From contig NC_134138.1 in assembly GCF_033958435.1 (NCBI RefSeq), forward strand, positions 265,151,798 to 265,215,797: 64,000 nucleotides of DNA, written 5' to 3'. Position numbers and translations under genes: made by a program. The notes under the pieces were generated by a model. That model had not been told where the DNA came from. It ran no database searches and saw only the letters and a program-made list of their open reading frames with translations. Of this stretch, positions 58,980-64,000 are shown piece after piece. How positions within the stretch are numbered: position 1 is the stretch's first letter; each line of letters begins with the position of its first letter. The DNA comes from Carettochelys insculpta. Its lineage: Eukaryota; Chordata; Testudines; Carettochelyidae.

Positions 58980-59300
58980 AATTATTCTTTTAGCAACTTT
59001 CTGAAAGGAAGCTCTAAAGAGGATGAAGAGAGATTACTCTCAATGGTGACAGATGGTATAACAAGGAGCAAGGGTCTCAAGTTACAGAGGGAGAGGTGTC
59101 AGCTGGATATTGGGAAAAACTATTTCACCAGGTGAGTGGTGAAGGACTGGATTGCATTACCAAGAGAGGTGGTGGAATCTCCATCACTAGAGGTTTAAAT
59201 CCCGGCTTGCCATAGTCATTGGTAGGATGATTTAGATGGCTTTGATCCTGCTTTAGGCAGGGGGCTGGACTAGACATATGATTCTATGATCTATTTAAGA
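58980..59300 (+). mobile_element. CR1 LINE 3' end, short
   Basis: [20 protein letters not shown] and SKGLKLQRERCQLDIGKNYF are decoded at about 58995-59130. The 3' UTR (GGGGGCTGGACTAGACATAT) and ATTCTATGAT terminus follow. A TGA interrupts the frame at about 59134. Confidence 0.82.
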
Positions 59301-59366
59301 AATGGAAAGCAATCCCCTTTTATCTTTGTTTGGCCTTTGAAACTGCCTGGCACACACTAAGGCTAA

Positions 59367-59594
59367 GGCTACACTACAACTGTATCTTGAAATAACTTAC
59401 ACAATTTGCATTGCACAAATTGCACTAGGTGTTTTGTGGTAACTTATTTAGAAGTTGGAGCTGTTTGAAATAAGTGCCCATTTTGAGCTTCACGGTACCT
59501 CTCTCACAACCAGGGTAGCGGGAATGAAATACAGTGCTCAAAATAGCCCTGCTACAAATGTATCCCAAATAGAAATGACAGTGTAACTCTATCC
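59367..59594. mobile_element. Short degenerate Harbinger-type MITE
   Basis: GGCTACACTACAACTGTATC on the left and GACAGTGTAACTCTATCC on the right are inverted and of the common type. The interior has TTGAAATAAC and GTTTGAAATAAG. No clean duplication. Confidence 0.5.
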
Positions 59595-59779
59595 TTTGAG
59601 GACTCAAAGAACTTTGACAAATAACAGTCATGTAGCACTTTAGCGACTAACAAATTTATTAGGTCATGACAAAGATATGGAGATCTAAGTCAGAGTAAAA
59701 GACCAATTTTGACTTGAAGTTTTTACCTAAAATAAGAACAGCTGTTTAGAGTAGGAATTTGCATGTAACTAGTTTCTTA

Positions 59780-60351
59780 GGCTATGCCTATGCTACAGAG
59801 ATCTTTCAAAGAAGCTCTTCCAGAAGATCTCTTCCAAAAGAATTTCTTTTGAAAGACAGCATCCACACAGCCCCTGCTCTTTCAAAAGGATGGGCCAGGG
59901 ATTGAAAAATGAGATGCCACGAGGACTACTCTTTTGAAAGAATGGTCCTGAGGAGTGTTTACACATGTTTTCTTTCGAAGGAAGCTTTCAGAAGAAGTCC
60001 TGTGGCATCTTATAGACTAACAGATATTTTGTAGCATAAGCTTTCATGAGCAAAGACCCACTTCATCCACGAAAGCTTATGCTCCAAATCATCTGTTAGT
60101 CTACAAGGTGCCACAGGACTTCTTGTTGTTTTCGATGACACAAACTAACTTGTCTGCCCCTCTGATACTTTTCAAAAGAAGGTGTTCTTCCTGAAATGGG
60201 AGTGGAAAGCACTTTCAAAAGGAGCCCTGCATTCTTACAACTTATTGTTGAAAGAACACTTTCTGTGTGTAGATGCTCCACAGGATCTTTCAAAAGATCA
60301 CCCTTCTTTTGAAAAATCTTCAGAAAGAACTTGCTTGTGTAGATGCAACCC
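59780..60351. mobile_element. Harbinger-type MITE split by Penelope ends
   Basis: GGCTATGCCTATGCTACAGA on the left and TGTGTAGATGCAACCC on the right. Subterminal CTTTCAAAAGA and TCTTTTGAAAGA motifs recur in both halves. TTA lies at 59777-59779 and, after one extra C, at 60352-60354. It contains the PLE hairpin at 59987-60171. Confidence 0.6.
59987..60171. mobile_element. Penelope-like 3' ends as an inverted pair
   Basis: GAAGTCCTGTGGCATCTTAT, ACTAACAGATATTTTGTAGC and AAGCTTTCATG (59989-60050) are followed at once by their inverse (CGAAAGCTTATGCTCC, CATCTGTTAGTCTACAAGGT, GCCACAGGACTTC, to 60122) and then the outer end CTTGTCTGCCCCTCTGATAC. The two halves form a perfect-style hairpin around CCCACTTCAT. 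Flanking CTTTCAGAAG and CTTTTCAAAAG look like a target duplication. Confidence 0.78.
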
Positions 60352-60354
60352 TTA

Positions 60355-61512
60355 ATTTACTTCCAAATAAGTTAAGTTACTTCCAAATAACGGGAAAGTC
60401 CTCAGTCCCTTCGTTAGAATGCTCTCATTAGTAGAAGTTCCTAGTCCAGCGGTATGAACAGAAAAGAGACAAAATTAAGGTGTTTCTAGGGATTTTTATT
60501 ACTTCTGCCCAGAAAGGGAAACCCATTGTTTTTCATGTGGAAAATTAGAGTGAACAAAATGGTGTCTGGAGTCACATGGGCAAGTCACATGTCCTTGCAT
60601 GCTTTGCTTAGTCATAGTGAAGGCTAGACCCCGTATTCCAGTTAGAACGTTCACAGGAAAGTCCATTAAATCCAAATAGGTGTCTTCCTTTAAGAGCTTA
60701 GTGTTCTTTGATGGGCCATTCAACTTCAGTAGTTCCTCCACAATTTGTAAGCTTTTGGTTTTATCACATGAACAAACATTTGAAATAGAAATACATAGTT
60801 AATATTCATAACTTCAGATCTAAAAATGATATATGCACATAAATAGAATAATCATATTCAGCAAATCATAGCTTTTCTATTTACACCTTATTTGACACTT
60901 TCTAAAAAATGTGTTGCAATTATAGACCAGCAGTAGCAACACTTATCTACTTGGTCATATTTTAATCAGATAACATCACGCTAACTAGTTCAGGTTATTA
61001 CTTCATGTCACTGCACCTCTTGATTATAGATTAATAGAATCATAAATCAAAATATGGCAGCAGTTTAAGATCAAACCAGACATTTTGTGTGCTACAGAAC
61101 CAAAAGTTTAAGCATGGTAACACATCCTTCAAAGTTTTGCCAGCAAATATGACACTGATTACTTGCTTAATAAGACGTGGGGAACAACCCGCAGAGAGCA
61201 TCCTGAAGGAAAGAGTTATTTACTTGGATAACTTTTTCACATAGCTGAAGCTAGTTGGACTATCTGTCATAGTACAATGGCAGCAGAGGTGAAACTTCAC
61301 CTGAACTGAGGTGGTTAGTAGGAAATTGCATAGAATCTGATTGCCACACTCACCGAGCAAATAGCCCCAGTGAAAGTAATGACAATTCAAAATAAGTATA
61401 GTTACAGAATCTGGCCCACAGGAACTCTTGACTAAACCCGGGGGAGGAGGGGAATTTTTATCCACAAATTATTTTCACTTAAATTGCTCATGTGGGTTGA
61501 CCCATACATTTC
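60355..61512. other. No recognisable feature
   Basis: AT-rich intergenic sequence, short ORFs only, no element end. Confidence 0.45.
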
Positions 61513-61947
61513 AGCCATGTCTGCATGAGAAGCCTCTGTCGACAGAAGTCATTGTTGGATGGCATTTCCCAGCAAAATGTCTGTTGGCAGATTGTGTTTA
61601 CACATAAAAGCAGATCAAAAGAGCAATCTGCTGCTCAGTCAACAGAGAGCAGCCAGGCTGCCTGGGCTTCTCTCAACAGAACAGCTGACCGGAAGCTCTG
61701 CAAACAGGGCTGCCTGTTGAACTGGAAGCCCTGCCTATTGACAAAAGGGCCCCAAAGTACCTACATGTCTGTTTTCTCAACAGAACGCTATTGCAAGTGG
61801 TGTTATACCTGAACAGGGAGAGATATAACACTGCCGATGGATATGCTGGGTTTTGTCAACTAGGCACATTTTGTATGTAGATGCTCTGTGTTATTTCCTA
61901 ACAAAAGTCCAGTTTTGCTGGGAAAAGTCTCTTACGTAGATGTAGCC
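61513..61947. mobile_element. Harbinger-type MITE (435 bp)
   Basis: Begins AGCCATGTCTGCATGAGAAG and ends CTTACGTAGATGTAGCC, with perfect TTC duplications (61510-61512 and 61948-61950). The interior repeats TCTGTTGGCAGA, CAACAGAACAG and similar TTGACAGA relatives. Related to the degenerate element near 54 kb. Confidence 0.78.
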
Positions 61948-61950
61948 TTC

Positions 61951-62794
61951 ATGAATAGGTGTTGAATTTGCCAAATTGCTTCAGTATGTTACAAAAAATG
62001 TTAAAAACTCTGAAAATGTCATGTTTTAATATATTTTCAAAGCAAGATATTTCAATTTTTATTCAATACATTATTTTGAAACATATTTCAATTTTGCTTT
62101 AAGGAAAAATAATTAATAAAACTCAAAATCAAAATTAAGAGTTTGAGGTGATCACAGAATGAGTTCTTTTCTGGGTTTTTTTTGGACTTTTTTTTTTTTC
62201 AGAACAGCCAATAGATAAAAAAAAATCACTTGTTTGCACCTGTTCATGTATGCACCTCTTATTGATGTGATAAACAAATAGGTTCAATTGAGATAGACAT
62301 TTGGGCTCCACAAAGTGTAACAGTTTAGATTCAGGATTTCTTTACCTCTGATCTCATTTTGCCTGGTTTTGCTCCCCTGAAAACTAAAAGCATAATCTAA
62401 TCAAAACCATAAACTGACCTAGAGTCACTTGAAGGAAAGCCATGAACAACTCCAATTTCCTGTTCTTTCCAATGGTGAACTGCATTTCTTCCATGTAAGA
62501 AAGTCTAGCCCACAGGTGCTGGAACTACTGATGTTGGGGGTGCTGTTGCTCCCCTGGCTTGAAGCAGTTTCCACTATACACGGGGCTCATTGGTTCTCAG
62601 GATGCACACCCCCATACAAATATTTCCCAGAACCACTGGTCTAGTCTAATCAAGAATCCCCAATGTTAGCTCCCACTGGGCGGGGGAAGAGGAAATGAGG
62701 GAGAGAAACACCATAGAATAGCAGCAGGTGTCACACAAATGATTTGAAGTGTCATTGTTTAGTATATATTATATAATAATTGGAGACACACATC
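61951..62794. other. No recognisable feature
   Basis: AT-rich intergenic sequence. Nothing identified. Confidence 0.45.
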
Positions 62795-62968
62795 CCCTAG
62801 AACTGGAAGGGACCTTGGGAGGTCATCTAGCCTAGTCCCCTGCCTTCTTGACAGGACCAAGCACCATCCCTGACATCTATTTGCCCCAATCCCTAAATGG
62901 CCTCCTCAAGGATTGAGCTCACAACCCTGGGTTTAGCAGACCAATGCTCAAACCACCTTTAGCTACAA
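62795..62968 (-). repeat. tRNA-derived SINE with CR1-like tail (Cry-type)
   Basis: On the minus strand: GTGGTTTGAGCATTGGTCTG, then a B-box-like GGTTGTGAGCTCAATCC, a GGCCATTTAGGGATTGGGGC middle, and the CR1-type tail GATGACCTCCCAAGGTCCC. Better preserved than the copy at 34680-34877 but lacking the first bases of the A box. Confidence 0.75.
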
Positions 62969-63771
62969 GATTTCAGGTAGCTAAATAATCATTGATGCCA
63001 TTCTTTAATGCACTTTTACATACACTCACAGCACTCCTGCATACAAGTAACACAATGAATCAGTTGGGGCCCAATCTTACATAGTATTAAACTCATACAC
63101 AGGATTGAGGCACCATATTAGCTGTCTAGACACAAGAGCATGGAGGGAGAAACCATTCCTGCTTTCAGTGAATGCAGCTGAAGTCCTCAGAAGTTGCAGT
63201 AACAGCTTAGTCTCCTAAACTTTGGCGTCTTTATCCATATTTAGGAGTTGGCATCAGGGGCCAGAAGGCCTGCTTCTGTGCAGTCTAATCTCAAAGAACT
63301 ACAGAGAAGGCATGGAGATAAGGGAGGACAACATCACACAATCCAGTCAATTCATTTTCATTGCAAAACTGGGTTAAAACCAGCCCCTTTTCCACATTAG
63401 TTGTGGGGGAATTCAGCATTTGTTGCATTTGGGGCCGTAGTAAAATTGCAGAATTCCCCCGAGACTGTCCATCCACGCCACCTCAGACATTAGGCTGACT
63501 GAAGTTCATGGGCTGCAGAGGAGAGCGACTTAACAGTCAGAGACAAGCCAGAGTTCTGGAGGGATCAAAGCACATTGAAAGGGAAGTTACTTACCTTCTT
63601 GCAACTGAAGTCCCATGTTCAGTGGACAGTTTCCATAGCGCACTGGGATCTGGAGTGGTAATACGTAACTCCATGGGACTTGAAAGTAAAAATAAGTAAA
63701 TATTCCATTAAATAAAAGGGGGCTATAATGATGATGATGATGATTCACACTTGTGGAGGATGTGAGCCAGT
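62969..63771. other. Intergenic DNA with a short ATG repeat
   Basis: No gene recognised. A GATGATGATGATGATGA run lies near 63728. Confidence 0.45.
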
Positions 63772-64000
63772 AGCCACGTCTACACACGCTGGACGTATTT
63801 CGAAGTTGAAATCGACGTAAGCCGGCGAGACAGCAAAATCGCTATCCCCAGCAGAAGATGGGAATAGCGCCCTACTTCAACATCCAACAGCAAAGTAGGG
63901 CACGTGTAGACAATCCGTGTCCCGGTACGTCGAAATAGAGGGGTCCTCCATGGCAGCCATCAGCTGAGAGGTTGAGAGACGCTCTGTCCAGCCCCTGAGC
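63772..64000 (-). mobile_element. Harbinger element or MITE, end cut by window
   Basis: Begins AGCCACGTCTACACACGC and runs through TATTTCGAAGTTGAAATCGA, TGGGAATAGCGCCCTACTTC, GTACGTCGAAATAG and CATGGCAGCCATCAGCTGA. This is the Myb-gene end of the first Harbinger family in reverse orientation. It continues past the window edge, so I cannot tell a full element from a 0.7-kb MITE. Confidence 0.8.

Overview
The window looks like repeat-rich vertebrate intergenic DNA, most likely from a cryptodiran turtle. I see no convincing host exon, tRNA or rRNA. The turtle assignment is an inference from four repeat types: CR1 LINE tails, tRNA-derived SINEs that resemble the turtle Cry family and end in a CR1-like tail, many Penelope-like (PLE) 3' ends, and a large Harbinger-type DNA transposon population with GGCTRYGTCTACAC-like termini. 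Nothing here fixes the species.

Layout. 1-1698: right part of a two-gene PIF/Harbinger transposon with an uninterrupted Myb/SANT-like ORF. 2990-10640: an old antisense CR1 split by a 5.4-kb two-gene Harbinger element (3716-9154) and by a solo LTR (9324-9783). The Harbinger transposase is itself split by a MITE, which contains a second MITE. 10.98-15.6 kb: a fold-back MITE, two hAT elements, a 285-bp inverted duplication and a minisatellite. 16.7-19.5 kb: a head-to-tail pile of PLE fragments. 20-29 kb: hAT elements, CR1, PLE ends and a Tigger-like MITE. 29.3-31.0 kb: a decayed non-LTR retrotransposon with a C-terminal C2H2 finger. 35.0-39.2 kb: two 0.7-kb Harbinger MITEs flanking a long antisense PLE with RT and GIY-YIG relics. 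40.88-44.51 kb: a second Harbinger family, also with two genes. 44.8-51.2 kb: palindromic MITEs, CR1 and a probable LTR. 51.4-64 kb: antisense CR1, old MITEs, a sense CR1 tail with a 199-aa open fragment, PLE snap-back ends and another Harbinger end cut by the window edge.

How it fits together. The long Harbinger copies carry a transposase and a convergent Myb-like gene. The 0.7-kb MITEs are internal deletions of the same element: they keep both termini, both promoter-like blocks and the first codons of the transposase. Their exact 3-bp target duplications, only some of them the classic TWA, let boundaries and relative ages be read directly. The least decayed protein gene is the Myb-like ORF at 562-1272.
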